A stretch of 64,000 nt of DNA. Origin: Stylonectria norvegica (lineage: Eukaryota; Ascomycota; Sordariomycetes; Hypocreales; Nectriaceae). The translations under genes and the position numbers were made by a program. The notes under the pieces are model-generated. The model searched no databases. It was given only the letters and a program-made list of their open reading frames with translations, and was not told the origin of the DNA. Where the stretch lies: positions 1 through 64,000 of the forward strand of contig JAANBC010000131.1 of assembly GCA_014621405.1 (NCBI GenBank), written 5' to 3'. The stretch's first letter is position 1, and each line of letters begins with the position of its first letter. Positions 33,087-46,500 of the stretch are shown piece after piece.

Positions 33087-35516
33087 TTTCGACTTGCACC
33101 CTACACCCTCACCGGAATCGAATCAGGAGGTCCCAGCCGAGCCCACCGTTTTTGGAACTGGCTACGTTCCAGAGAACCAGAGGCGCTCCCCTTACTTCAG
33201 CTCTCGGGGAATACAATACTCTCGCGAAACCTATTGACAAAGTGGACCTCTGGGAAGCTCACGTGTAACGGACCTGCCAACAATGCACTCGGCCATTTAC
33301 CCCTAGTCGAGGATGACTAGACTTTACCAGATACAGCCGCGACCTCTTCAACCGCATTGTGTTCAGGATCGGCCTAATTATGAGTGGGCCGGCACGTTGC
33401 GGCGGCATTGCTTGTCAGGCTGGCATTTGGTGGGACTACAACAGTGACGCGTGGTTCCAGGGGGCAGCATTGTGAGACACGCATGCCGGCGGCTTGACCC
33501 AAATGTTTGTCACTCCGTATGAAGAAGTGTGAAGCGCGAGCAAGGGCTTTTAGAGAAGGGGAGTTCGAGGGGGTTTGCAGATCGGGCAAGAAAAAGTAAA
33601 TCTTGGCTCCAGTATCTTGTTTGCAGCAAGGGTGGCTATCAATTCACGAGTCCGAGGTGCCGACAGAACGTGCATACCCGGGTGGCCTGGCTCAAGTTGA
33701 AGAGAGGACTGACGATAGACTGGCTGCAACAAAGCATCGTGGTCGCCTCGACGAGAGCTAGTATGGGTGCTCTCCGGGGCAAACATATAGACGGATACAT
33801 ACATGATAGAGCCTCGACTAGGAGAAAGTCAGGACTCATCAGCGGGTACAGAGAGGTCGGAAGAGGCTGGAGTACTGGCTAGTATGTTGCAGATGCTCTC
33901 TCGTCTGATTTTAACCTCTTCCCTAACGGACAAAATATGTACTGTAGTCCTATGACGGGGTCTCCTGAGAAGTCCAGCCTGAAGAATTGATGATTGGCCA
34001 ATTTCTGGCTCTCAAGAGATGCGTCTCGTCCGAGACGACCTACAAAGTCTACACCGAGTATTTCAAAACATTACGAAGTAAACAGTATTATCCTTGAAGC
34101 ATATCTAGATTAATGCAAGACAAAGCTGCAGCAAGCAGCAAGTATCCTTGTGCTACCCACTCGTGAGATGCGAGGCCCAGCTGTGGTAAGACAATGCGAC
34201 GAGCAGCTCGATGAGGAAGGTAAAACAGGGTCTGGGTTGTTGTCCTGGGTCCACACTGATTAAATGTTGTGTAGTATTCGTATCCATTGTTTGATGCCTT
34301 GAGGTTAGGTGGTTTATAGGAATTGACAATGGGCACGCCGTTTGTATTCATGTCCGTACAATACTACTAGTTTCATATACTCGTGATTGATGTCAGCCAA
34401 CCCCCCCCCAGTTACAGCCACCAAAAACTAGGTAGCAATAAGAGATACACAGTGATTAGTTCTTCATACCTTCCTCCCGTCATCAGATACGTATAATGAA
34501 ATCCAATTAATCCCGGGGCGGAGGGACGTGGAGTGCCTAGGGAAATGCAGTTTAGCGCGGGCCAATTCCCAGGCTTGAAAAAGCCTGCAGGAAAAAAAAT
34601 TGCAGCCCTCGGCGGCTTCCCCCAATAAGGCGGGCAGGGCTGGAGATGTCCCACGGGTCCCGGGTTATCGTTATCGCCGGCCACCATGCGGTACCCAAGG
34701 TGCGCTGTGGTTTGCTGGCTCCAGCAGACGGACCTCCACCCCGTAGGCGCCTGTGCCTCTTTGCCTAGGCGTCCAACCCACCCGTTTTGCCCGACTCCAT
34801 CCATGCCCACGCCTTTGAGACTCTGCCCTCCGCCTCAACATTAGAATTTCACTCCATCTCCATCTCCAGCTCTCTCCCACATCTCGCCGCCCGCTTCGTT
34901 CTATCTATAAGTTGAAATATCTTACATATCAACACAAAGTCTAGCATCTTCTCGTTGAAGATTGCCGATCCTGCGTGTCGTCATCGCCCGCGAGAATCAC
35001 ACTCGCCGGTTCAATTGCCTACAAAGCATGATTACAAGTACAAAGTCCAACCGCCGCAACAACCCACCAATATCTGAGTAGCCCAGACCACAGCCATACA
35101 GTAGTCGTCCCAAAGCCTGGTGAGTTCCATCCATGGATGAGTGTGTGGCCCCACGACGTCCCCCTGCTTCTGCTGCTGCTGCTGCTCCTGTTGCTGCTGG
35201 GGCTACCTTACTGAGGGGCAGTCAAGCCAGTCTGCTTTACCCACTACCTACCCACTACCCACTACCAAACCCACTACCACCACCTCCCACCACTGAATCT
35301 CCATACCATATCCTATCTCCTCCTCCTCCCTCCTCCCACCGCTTGCTGCTCGCTCCACGCCGTCGCCAGCTCGCTAACCCCGTGTTGAAGAAGCTGTGAA
35401 GCTTCGCCCATGTCATTAGACGACCACCGATAACTCCCATCTCCCCTTTGCGCCCCGTCAATCGCCTTCGCCCGCTTTGCGCCGCCCGTTTCGCGCCCGC
35501 CCCGATCACACCCGCC
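33087..35516. other. Intergenic region and transportin leader
   Basis: No supported gene in 2.4 kb. The last 400 bp are C-rich leader with a CTG-type triplet run (about 35168-35202) and CCCACTAC repeats (about 35240-35285), probably in the 5' UTR of the transportin gene. The frame at 35133-35399 across these repeats is not considered coding. Confidence 0.5.
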
Positions 35517-38465
35517 ATGTCCTGGCAACCTTCCCCGGAGTCGCTGAGCCAGCTGGCTGCTTGTCTTAAGGACTCGCTCAGTGGTTTCGACAAGAATGCC
35601 CGGAAGCAGGCCGACTTGGTGAGTCGCCGCTGGCCGCCACATCATGCGCCGAGCCGCCGCTGACCTCGACTTTGCTTTGTCCGTAGATGCTTCAGCAGGC
35701 CAAGAACTCTCCTGATATCAACAACTACCTCGCCTACATCTTCTCCAGCTCCCAGCCTCCCGAGGGAATCCAATGCAGCGAGCAAGATTACCACCTGGTG
35801 CGCTCCGCCGCAGGCATCATGCTGAAGAACAATGTCAAAAGCGATTGGAAGACCATTCCTGAGTCCAGCTTACAGCTTGTTAAGCTGGCCATTCCCATGT
35901 GCTTGCAGGACAAGAACTCGCAAATCCGAAACTTCGCCGGCAATATTGCCACCGAGGTCATCCGCCGCGGTGGCTTGTTGAGCTGGCCTGAGCTACTTCC
36001 CCAGCTCCTCGACATGATCGCCAACACAAGCGGCCAGGTCTCCAACCAGGCTCAGGAGGGCGCCATGTCTGCCATGGCCAAGATCTGTGAAGATAATTAC
36101 CGAATGTTGATGAAGGAGGTCAATGGCGAACGGCCTCTGAACTACGTTCTGCCCAAGTTTATCCTGGCTACCAAGAGCCCTCTTCCCAAGGTCCGCGCCG
36201 GAGCCCTGACAGCCATCAACGTCTTCACCCCGCGTGAGTCGCAAGCTATGTTGAACTCGATAGACGACCTTCTGCAGCACCTCTTCACTCTGGCTAGCGA
36301 CGAAAACACCGATGTGCGGAGACAGGTTTGCCGGGCCTTTGTTCATCTAGTCGAGACCCGCCCCGACAAGTTGCAACCACACATCGGCGGCCTTGTCGAT
36401 TACATCATCACTCAGCAAAAAAGTGACGACGAGGATCTAGCTTGCGAAGCAGCTGAATTCTGGCTTGCCGTAGGCGAGCACGACAATCTCTGGAGGGCCC
36501 TAGAACCCTACATCAACAAAATTGTCCCAGTCCTCTTGGAATGCATGGTTTACAGCGGGGAGGATATCGCTCTGCTCGGAGGCCAATCTGATGACGAAGA
36601 CGAAGAAGATCGAGAAGAGGACATTCGGCCCGCATTCGCCAAGAAGGCTGCGGCACGGACAGCGAACGCCGAAGGCTCAGCGTCTGCAGACCAAGCCCAG
36701 AACGGAAACGCCTTTGAGAAGCTTGCCAGCATGGACGAGGATGCGGAAGATGGAGAAGTCGACGAATTCGATGATGATGGCGATGACGGAAACCCGGATG
36801 AGAAGTGGACAATTCGAAAGTGCTCGGCTGCCGCACTCGACGTGTTTGCCCGCGATTTCCGAAACCCTGTGTTCGAGGCTATATTCCCCTATCTTTCGCA
36901 GAACCTAAGGCATGACGAATGGCCCCACCGGGAGGCTGCCGTACTGGCTCTCGGCGCTGTGGCGGATGGGTGCATGGAAGTTGTCACACCTCATCTTCCC
37001 GAGTTGGTGCCCTATCTGATCTCCTTACTGGAGGACCCAGAGCCCGTCATCAGACAGATAACTTGCTGGTCTCTTGGAAGATACTCGTCCTGGGCCGCTA
37101 ATCTAGAAGCTCAACAAAAAGAGCAGTTCTTTGTTCCCCTCATGGACGGCATTCTTCGCAAAATGCTTGACAAGAACAAGAAGGTACAGGAAGCCAGTGC
37201 ATCCGCATTTGCTAACCTCGAGGAGAAGGCCGGCCCGATACTGTCGCCGTACTGTGTTCCCATCATTCAGCAATTTGTCCGGTGCTTCGAAAAGTACAAG
37301 GATCGCAACATGTACATCCTATACGACTGTGTTCAGACACTAGCTGAGCACGTTGGGCCCATTTTGGCGAGCCCGGAAGTGTCTGGGCTTCTTATGCCAG
37401 CCTTGATTGATCGATACAACAAGGTTGGAAACGAGTCCCGCGAGCTCTTCCCCATGCTCGAGTGCCTTTCTTATGTGGCCATGGCCTTACACGATGCTTT
37501 CGCCCCTTATGCCCAGCCCATCTTTGTGCGATGCGTCAACATCATCCACATCAACCTAGAGCTGGCCCTCCAAGGGACAACTAATCCTGGAATGGAAGAG
37601 CCAGACAAGGACTTTCTCATTACCAGCTTGGACCTGCTCAGTGCAATAGTGCAAGCGTTGGATGACGAAAAGGCGGCTGAGCTCATCAAGACGTCGCAGC
37701 AGCCCTTCTTTGAGCTGCTTGCTCTCTGCATGGAGGACCCTTCAGACGAGGCACGGCAGTCAGCTTATGCGCTCCTCGGTGATTGCGCAAGATATGTTTT
37801 CCCTCAGCTACAACAATACCTTCCGACAATCTTCCCAATTCTACTCAAACAGCTCGATATGGATAGCGTTCTAGATGAAGACATGGACGGCGGATTTGGC
37901 GTTGTCAACAACGCCTGCTGGTCCGCTGGAGAGATCTCCATGCAGTACGGGAAGAACCTGGCACCCTGGGTCCCTGAGCTCCTTGAAAGATTTGTCGAGA
38001 TCATTACCAACCCTCGCGTACCCAAGGCACTAAGCGAGAACGCCGCCATTGCACTTGGTCGTCTTGGGCTAGATCACGCTGAGCAAATAGCGCCTGCACT
38101 AGGAACGTTTGCCGACGAGTTCTTGTCCGCCATGGATGATGTCGAGCCGACAGAGGAGAAGGCGACGGCTTTCAAGGGATTCTCTCAGGTCGTCGCACAG
38201 AACCCGCAGGCCATGGAGAAATCTCTGATGACGTACTTCGTTGCCATTGCTCAATATGAATTGAGCTTGAAGAGCCCCGTCAAGAGCGACCTACATGAAG
38301 TCTTCCAGAATGTAGGTACATTTTCAGCGGACATGCGTAGCTCAAGCTAATAACAGGACCCAGGTGCTCAACTCTTATAAGCAAATGATTCCGCACTTTC
38401 ACGATTTCATCGCACGAATGCCCCAGCGGGACCAAGAACTCCTAACGGCCAACTACTCAGTATAA
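35517..38465 (+). CDS. kap104: Transportin / karyopherin beta-2 (Kap104)
   Basis: Three exons (35517-35618, 35687-38311, 38364-38465), both introns phase 0, give 942 aa. The product follows human transportin-1 along its whole length: MSWQPSPESLSQL start, NNYLAYIF, GIMLKNNVKSDW, WPELLPQLLDMI, KICEDNYRML, AAEFWLAVGEH, KCSAAALDVFARDF, ADGCMEVVTPHLPELVPYL, ITCWSLGRYSSW, LLECLSYVAMAL, DKDFLITSLDLLSAIVQ and NNACWSAGEISMQYG. It should be a HEAT-repeat importin that carries PY-NLS cargoes (mRNA-binding proteins) into the nucleus under RanGTP. The acidic loop inside HEAT 8, which in the family ejects cargo, is at about residues 330-405 and is interrupted by an Ala/Lys/Gln-rich segment, longer than in human. 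The last exon encodes the expected C-terminal helix pair. Confidence 0.96.
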
Positions 38466-40440
38466 GCAGGGGCTGATGGGATTTTCTGCTTGAACAAAAG
38501 CTGCAGCATCAGTAGCACAGGCGGCATGGCGAAAACGAATAATTACATAGGCATAGATAGATAGTACTAACAGCTCTTTCATTAGGTAGCATGGCGAGAG
38601 GCAAGTGGACAGGGCATGGAGCCTCATGGAGCCTCAACGGGCTATACGCACGAAGGACGGAAAATGACGAACATTGCCGGTGCTGCATACGATGGTGTCT
38701 CGGGGGCTTCGTGTCAACCGCTTTTCGATCCCCCTTGGCCAGGGAGGAGAATTACAAGGCGACGACTGTATGAAGGATGATCTGGGGATGGATGCGGGCG
38801 ATTGGGCGAGGATGTTGTCATTTTGGGGAGGAAAATTATACCTGAACGTGCTGGGACGATGAGATATCGACATGGAAGTGGGAAGATGTCATGGGTTGTT
38901 ACTGGGTAGATAGAAAAGATGCTTCGTCGGGACCGTGCTCAAATGGACGTCGTGAGAAGTGAATCGATGTTAGCTAGGGTAGCGGATACAAGGTACGTGA
39001 TCAGCATATAAACGAACATGTTGACTATTTTGGTCCATCATTTCACGCTGTTGTAACTGTTGTTCCTGATGCGTAGTGTGATCTTGCGTCAATAATCCTG
39101 GTGTTGAAGTGTTCTTAGTCATTAGCAAGGAACCCCAAGACAACAACCAAGCCACCCCAATCATTCATGCTACTCTAATACGGTCCTTCGGTGGCGAAGC
39201 TATCGTATACTTCTTAAACCAAACTGAGTCACGAACATAACTGTAGTCACTAGCATGACGTTCTAGGAGCATCTGTGGAGGTCCATGTTTAATGAACAAG
39301 ATCTGTAGGGGGAGAAAAACCACAACTAGAAACATCAAGCAGCTTGATACCGCATGATTGGGAATAGAATAGATACTTGGTTTTACATGAGTATACTTTC
39401 AAGGACTCAGACTGAAGTCTACTATCAAGGTATGATAAGATACGCTATGTGACAGCGGCATCCTCCAATCCACATGTGCATCTATCATCACCCCCTCATT
39501 GTATGCCACTGACCGAGCCACGCCGCCTTGCTCTAAGCATCAAGAAGAGCGTTCACTTTTATGAAGAATTTAGTAAGCTTGGGCGATTTGCCCAACGACG
39601 AGAGCTTTGTTCGTGAAGCTGAGCAAACGCCACTTTGCCTTTGTTTTCACGGTGGCTGGTGGAGGATGATAGTTGTACGGGTCGCGCTTAAAGGGTGAGG
39701 TTGACGCTGGCTTCAACTCCTGCTATTTGTTAATTCGAATCTATCATTCTTCCTCAGACATGAATATTTGGAATCAGAATCGAGTCGAGGTATGTTTTCC
39801 TACCTCTGTTAGGGGCCGTTACTCAAGGCGCGAACACCAGACATTGACTTAAGATAGTCCGTCACATTCGAGGGACTTTCCTCTCTTGTGTCACATGCAT
39901 GGGCAAATTTGCTCTTGATCATACGTTGATCTTTTTCTTTTCTTACTCATACATGAGATGGAAACTGGGACTGTTTACTTTTGCTGCTAGTGAAGGGGAG
40001 TGTTGCAAGTAGAGCCAAACCACATGCCTGGAATTTTGCCAGCTGGCCACAGTACCCCTTATAAAACGAAACAAAAAGTCGTCTTTCAACCTCGAAGGTT
40101 TTCTCATCGACCATCCAAGTAGTCACACCCTCGCCCGAGCTATGAACAGCCCGGTTTAGGTATCTCCACCCAATGGTGAAAGAATCTCGACTTGCTGCAC
40201 ACGACCTCGGGAGGGAAATCGGTGCGACACTAGGTTGGGAAATGAGGTTTCCCTAATGACTGGTATGGGAGCCTCACTGCAAGGTGTTGTGCCTCCCTTA
40301 AAAAAAAGTCTTTACTTTTTGCAATTCTGTGCAGTCATACTACTCTTCCTATTCCCCGGGGCATGGGATGCGCGAAGAGAAATAGCGATGCTCGAGGTCG
40401 CAGCTCTGGACGCGCGATATGGCAGGGTGCGTTTGCGTAG
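38466..40440. other. Start of the gene desert, no feature seen
   Basis: After the transportin 3' UTR no open frame exceeds about 80 codons. No transposase, reverse transcriptase or integrase motif was seen in the short frames. Confidence 0.5.
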
Positions 40441-40445
40441 AAAAC

Positions 40446-40565
40446 GAACGAATAGCCAAGTGGCTTAGAGTATGAGAAGTGTATCATAGCTTAGCAGGAA
40501 AGGTCGAGCGTTCGAATCAGTGCATCTTGTCTCTTTGCCTTTCCTTTTTTTGCTTCCTTTTTTTT
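40446..40565 (+). other. Pol III-like element (A box, B box, T runs)
   Basis: TAGCCAAGTGG at 40453-40463 fits a tRNA A box and GTTCGAATC at 40510-40518 fits a B box. T7 at 40545-40551 and T8 at 40558-40565 could end Pol III transcription. Between the boxes a TATGA/TCATA stem brackets an eight-base loop. The acceptor, D and T stems do not pair, so this is not an intact tRNA. It may be a tRNA-derived relic or chance. Confidence 0.3.
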
Positions 40566-43500
40566 GCTGTGTTGATATGCGCAGAAGACTCGTGCATCAC
40601 TAAGAAGCAACACTACCCCTTGTTCTCTTTTTCGTTCCTTTTTTCACCTCGATTTCATCCGCGCATCGATTCTATTGTTTTCGTCCTCGTCGAATACGTT
40701 CAATTACTGCCAGAGCGTTGAACGTGGTCGTGTTCCCGCACCAGCTGGCCGCCACCACCATGAAGCGCCCCCTTTTCCTCACCAGCCTCAGCATCACCAC
40801 GCGCCTCACTTTTCGCCAGCTGTCAACACTCCAACACTCCCCCTCGCACGCCCGCCACCATGATTCACCGCTTGCGTCTCCCTTCCATCTCTTGCCTTAT
40901 AGGGCACAATAGCAGTCACTCCCCCCAGCCACATAGGCCCCCTGCCATCCGCTGCCAATAATAGTCAAGCGGTGACTTGGAATCGAAGTCGTCACCAACG
41001 CTCCCCCTCGCGATATGCGCCGGGACCCTTGTCGACGAGTTCGAAGCGTCCCGGGGATCCTTGGGGGTCAGTTTCAACACCCTAGTAATTCTATGCGTGG
41101 ATGGCAGCCATTTTTGCGATGCTAGCCATGAATTTCTTTGAAACGCAGAGGCTGGTTTTGGACATTAACCACAATTATCACGATTTGATAGCGCATGGCA
41201 TTTGAATTCACTTAGCAAACAGCTAGGACTGAAGAAAAGTTGTTTCGCATGCACCTGTTTAAGATTTTCCCATATGTGATTTTAGCTACAACATTGACGA
41301 CGAAGTGTTGCGTCGAGGCTTTATTGACGAGTGAACCATCAGTCTTTTCATGGATGTTCAAGTAACCCTTGGTCAGACGCACGCCTTGCTTTAGCGACGT
41401 GTATCTGAGGAACCAACATCTATTGACCACGACAAATAACGAAACAAACGTCTGCAAGGACAAAAGACGCATTTGAATAGCTACGGGGCTACGGGGGGCC
41501 AAAACTCACACCTCACAGCACAACGCAGCCTTGCGCGCAACTATGTGTAGTCTGCACAAAGAAACGAAAGGCTGAATGAACAACAGAAATCAGCAGTACT
41601 TACCTCACTGTTAGCTTGTGCTGAGCACCTCGTTTCGTTAGCATCCATCCCCAGGTTGATGGCCGAAAGCAACTCAGGTTTCCTTTTGCACGTCTCGTTT
41701 GATTTTGACCTCCACAATGCAACCTCAACGGAAGAAATTCAACACGCCATGCGCTTTGCAGAAAGTCTTGAACGACGCTCGCCCTATAAGCAAAGAAACG
41801 CAGCAGATGAGATCGACATGATTCGCAACCGTGGCCGACTGACAACCCAGCGAGAACACATCAACGGCTGCAACTCTTCTGCCGGTTAAATAAACAAAGA
41901 TACTATGGGAAGAGAGCGAGGAGGGCACAGAACATGCAAAGGGAAGCTTTCCAGAGAGAGAGAGGGTCTGGAGAACAGAGCACCAAATGATTTCTGCTCA
42001 TGCTACTCAGCGACGCGAACAAGCGGACGAAAGACATATTCTCCGTTGCCTTCGGGGAAAACAGATACTCAAACATCAGCCAGAGCCGTTGAGCAGCACC
42101 CGGAGGGACATGCGGTCACCTGAGAGACCATACAACAACTCCAGCCTCATGCCAGGCCTCCCCACGCGCCACCACCAACCCAGCATCTCCTGATACGCCT
42201 GCTCCTTAAAATATCCGGGAGGCCGCTTACGTCTCGTATCACGCCGCGAGGTTTTCGGACTGCGGATATTCTAAATGGGAAGTCTCCCCTTTCTGGCGCT
42301 TCAGCTGAAGAAGACGGGACCGCATAGAGAATGAAGCCGGTCCCCGCGGCCTCCATGGGTCCCACCGTACCGCGACAAAATTTACGTCGCCAAGGCCCTG
42401 GCGGCAGCATGGAGAAAGATATGTACGTTTTGGCGGAGCCGCCCTGGCTGTCACTGTCAGGTTTTACGTTGAATGGAACGTCACTATGTTTGGACGCTAT
42501 GTTTGGGGGCACTTTTGCGACTCGGGAGTCAGTCTGAGGTCGGGGGGACAGGCCACGGCCTGGGGCGCTACGCCAGTACCGTATCGGCACCGGTTCATTG
42601 CCCCATGTCGAGATGATGCTGGGGGTTGTAGCGACGGAACAGAACCTCTGAGTGCTATACGCCTGTAATGCCAGTCTTCCACGAGGCTCGTCATCTTAGC
42701 CCCCCAGGCTATTGGGTTCTGGACCATGACGACGTGCCGCGTCGAACTGCTTGCTCGTCTAGGACCTCGCTGCTCATGTCTCTCTAGAGACGCCCTAGGG
42801 GAGCACCTCACCGGCCACTATATTAGCTTGGAGCTTGGAGAGCTGCGAGAAGGCAACAACCCATTGCCGAGTAAGACTAAAGACGCCCACCCCGGAGCCG
42901 GAGCCCGCAAGACCACGGCCAGCCGAAGCTATCGCAGACATCTTCACACGCCGGCCCCTAGAGGCTCCCTCCGCACGCCGTTCCATGTGAAAGCCAGCCT
43001 ACACTGCGACCGGACCCGGGGCTCAAAGCCAGCAGGAGGATGCTCCGTTTAAGCTTTCACACTAGAATGTCGTCGTCGCGGCCGGGGAGCGGTCTCGTCA
43101 GGGATCATGGGGCCAGGAGACGCCATTAATAGCACAGCCCCCCACCACTCGGCACGCCGCCGAAGCATGCCAACGGGTGTGATCGGCCGGTCCAGAACCC
43201 CAGCACCTGGCGCCCTGTCCCTCGTTGTGTCCCATTCGCAGGGCCAAGTTGGCGTGGGAACGCCGGCAAAGTCTTGAGCAGTGAGTGCCCGAAAGTTGCG
43301 CCGTCGCAGGTTCCAACAGAGCTGTTTGCTTGGGTCATACTCGGGCGGTGGGTTTGCGCTTCGTGCTCACGCCTCCTGGTCCCCTTCGGCATGCGTCCCC
43401 GTATACTGGAATAGGTTGTTAGATGGAGAAGACCCGAAGACGCCCAACCCCTTGATGATCTGATCCGAGCACCTGGATGGGCGAGGGAAACTGCCGTCGC

Positions 43501-46500
43501 CATGCGATGGCAGCACGTTAGTTGGCCGTTTTGCTGTTCAGTCTGGACTCTGGAGTCTGCTGGCTGACAACCCGCCCGTCCCTTCATCGTGGCAAGCTAA
43601 GCCAGCATCTAATGTAGTTAACGTTACTTGAGCCTGAGCATATGTATGCAATTGCACTGGCACTTTATTCGTAGCGACACATCGATCCGCCGTGAGTCCA
43701 CCATGACGAGCCGACGACAGCGACAGATTCACCTCGGCGTGACAGCACTCACAAGGGGACCCACCTCCCATCTGCAGCTCGGGGATACCTTGCCTGCTTC
43801 ATCAGCGGCATCTCCATCCCAGGAGTTTCAAGCCGGCTACTACAAAGTAGTACGCAGCAGCCAATATCTTATCGATTGTGCCATCTCCGAAAGCCTCCGT
43901 GGATGTTCCGTCGGAGCGCAAGACCCAAGCCTCCGCAGATGCTGATGAACTAGCACCTTCTCACCCTTCTCACTCGGCGCTTCTCTAGCTTCATTGGGCT
44001 TGTCGACAGCGGCGGTGCAAGCCAAGAACTGTTTCGTTGCCAGCAAGCCGGTCAGCCGTCTGGGCTTTTCAGCCCAAGACAAAGATTTGCATTATGTGAC
44101 AGCAAAATTTCAACTGGTTTCAAGACGATAGTTTCCGCGATTCATGCCAATCTCCAAAAGGGTAACCTGTCACGGTGATCTCGGCATGAATTATGATTCT
44201 GCGGGATAATTTGATAATTAAGCGGGACACACGGGTGATTGTTGAGCAATGTCGGTACGTCTTGGTAGTACTTCCGCGGAGCGCTGATGCTTTGTTGCTT
44301 GTTGTTCTTGTAAGCACGTGGCTTTGTTAGATGCAGATCAACGGATTTCAACGCTGAGAATAACCTAGTCAACTGTAATAGGGCCCTGAAAATCAGTTAC
44401 ATGCGACGTGCTGCAGAAAACACTTGACTTCTTGGTGGACAGACCTGATGGTCGCTGGTGATGATTACAAGATCTGACCAGCCACTTACTGTACAGCCAG
44501 ACAAAATAACCTGGACACACGCTAAACCTGTGGCACCACACTGATTTCGGCTGTTGTCGTCGCTGATGAACATGTCATCGTGAAATAAGCTTTGCAGAGT
44601 ACAGATGTGTTTGCCGCAATGTCAAGCCCGCGCCACGTGTGGTTTGCTTTGGATATCGAGAAATAACCATTTGCAAGTGACGGGTGTACCACGATTCTGA
44701 TCTGCGAGTCAAGCCTTGTCGTAGCTGCCCATGGGGCAAGCATCATTGGGGGGAGGAGTAGGGGAGATGAGCGACAACGACGCTGGACGAGGATTGGGTT
44801 ACATGCAGGGGAATCGGAAACAGCGCGTGCAATCACCCGTGGCTGAGATTCTTCTCACGGCTTCTTGCACCAGCATCCTGCTGTGTTTCCCGCCACCGCT
44901 TGTGCCGAGATTTCCACGTCCAGGCGACACCGCTTGGCTGGGCGTATGTCGTACAGGATAACCAAAGAAGGCACCACGAGACCAACAAGCAGAAAATGCG
45001 CCGCTGTAGCCAGGTCTAACCTGGTCGTTACAGTCTGAACGATGCATCCGTCAACGGCCCTGCATGGCGTGGTAGAGAGTTGGCTTCGTCGCCCGTGGGA
45101 AACAGTCCGACTGCCCTGGGTGGTGAAGTTGTGCAAAGCCGTCCGCCGGTAGTCAAGTATCACTGCTTGAAGAAGCAGTGCCGATGGTACGGGCTGCTGG
45201 CTCGTCGTCTAACTTTCGAGCCCATTGCCAACCACTCGTTCCCAATTGAAATCACAGGCTTTGTCTGAAGGCCGAGAACCGGCTCAACATATGCCTGTTT
45301 GGTTATGATCCAATGCTGGTGCTCTCGGGTTTGAGTGTCAACGAGCATGGCATGTTAGTGCTGCCGTGCCGTCGTCCTAAAGAGGCAATTCTATATTTAT
45401 CCCATAGGGCGGACCCCATCGTCGAAGGCATGACGCACCAGGGGTCGCAGCTCAAGCTCGGCATCTCGGCCGGTGTCATGCATTCCATCATGATGGGTCA
45501 GTAGGAGGAGAAATCACTGGTCCTCTAAAGTAATTGTCTGTTCATCCGACGGAAGCGACATGGGAAACTTGTCGCGCCAATACTTTGAAATGCTGTTCAG
45601 GCTAGGAACTTTCGGCACGGGGGCGCACCTCTGCGGGGTTCCTTAACATCGCATCGGGCCTTGGGCTTGCTCCGGACGAATCGCATGCGCCATCGCGCCA
45701 ACGGCGTGGAAATGTCAGGCATTGGCGAGGATTCTCCGCAAGATCGTCTCGCCTATCCTTGCTCGGGCCCTTAGGCTCAGACTAGCTCTAGTGAGGCAGC
45801 TCCCGTTTGCGACGGTCGTGGAGGCAACTGTTGGATCATCATCCTCAGCCGACCGATAGAACAGCAGCTGCAGTTACTTCATCATGGTAAGCCTGGTTCC
45901 AGTTTGAGTCATAAATGTGATGTTGATGCATAGCGCCAGCGGCACTGGTAACTCGGCTGCTGAAATGCTGCAATTGTGCGGCGTTGTTGTGACGCCGGCG
46001 GGTGAGGCAGAAAAGGGGGTCACCTCAAGAGATCAGCGCGTTTGCCCCATTTCCGTCCGTGCTGGATTTTCCAGTGTTTTCCCGTTACACGGGACGTGCT
46101 TGATTAGTCTGTTGCGAGTTATTAAGTGGTGCGATGCAGAAGCCCAGCGCCAGTGATTCTCTCGCGGTAGTACCAAGCCTCACCGCTTCTGCCAGCTAGC
46201 CACTACGTGGGATGCGTTGGGTGCCGTCGCAAGTTCATACAAATATAGAAAATAGAGTTGACGCGGTAAACGTGATACGCAGTACGTGCTATCAGCTAGT
46301 ATTGGTCGCGGAAGATACACCGGGGATCAGCAAGATTCCACGACGACGATACTGCTTGAGAGACATGCCCGCAGGGTTCCGGGCGAACTCATCTGTCATC
46401 TACAGGATCGGGGGCACCGTGCGTCGTTGGTTCGCTCGTTGCTCGCCGTCATGATTGACTTCGTGTTTGCCTTTGTCTGAGACAGTCCTGAGATCGCCTC

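Noticed and set aside
40446..40530. Intact tRNA gene
   Set aside because: A and B boxes are present but acceptor, D and T stems do not pair and the anticodon loop has eight bases.
40760..40912. Short plus-strand frame with a mitochondrial-targeting look (MKRPLFLTSLSITTRL)
   Set aside because: Only about 50 codons in C-rich leader-like sequence; no following exon could be joined.
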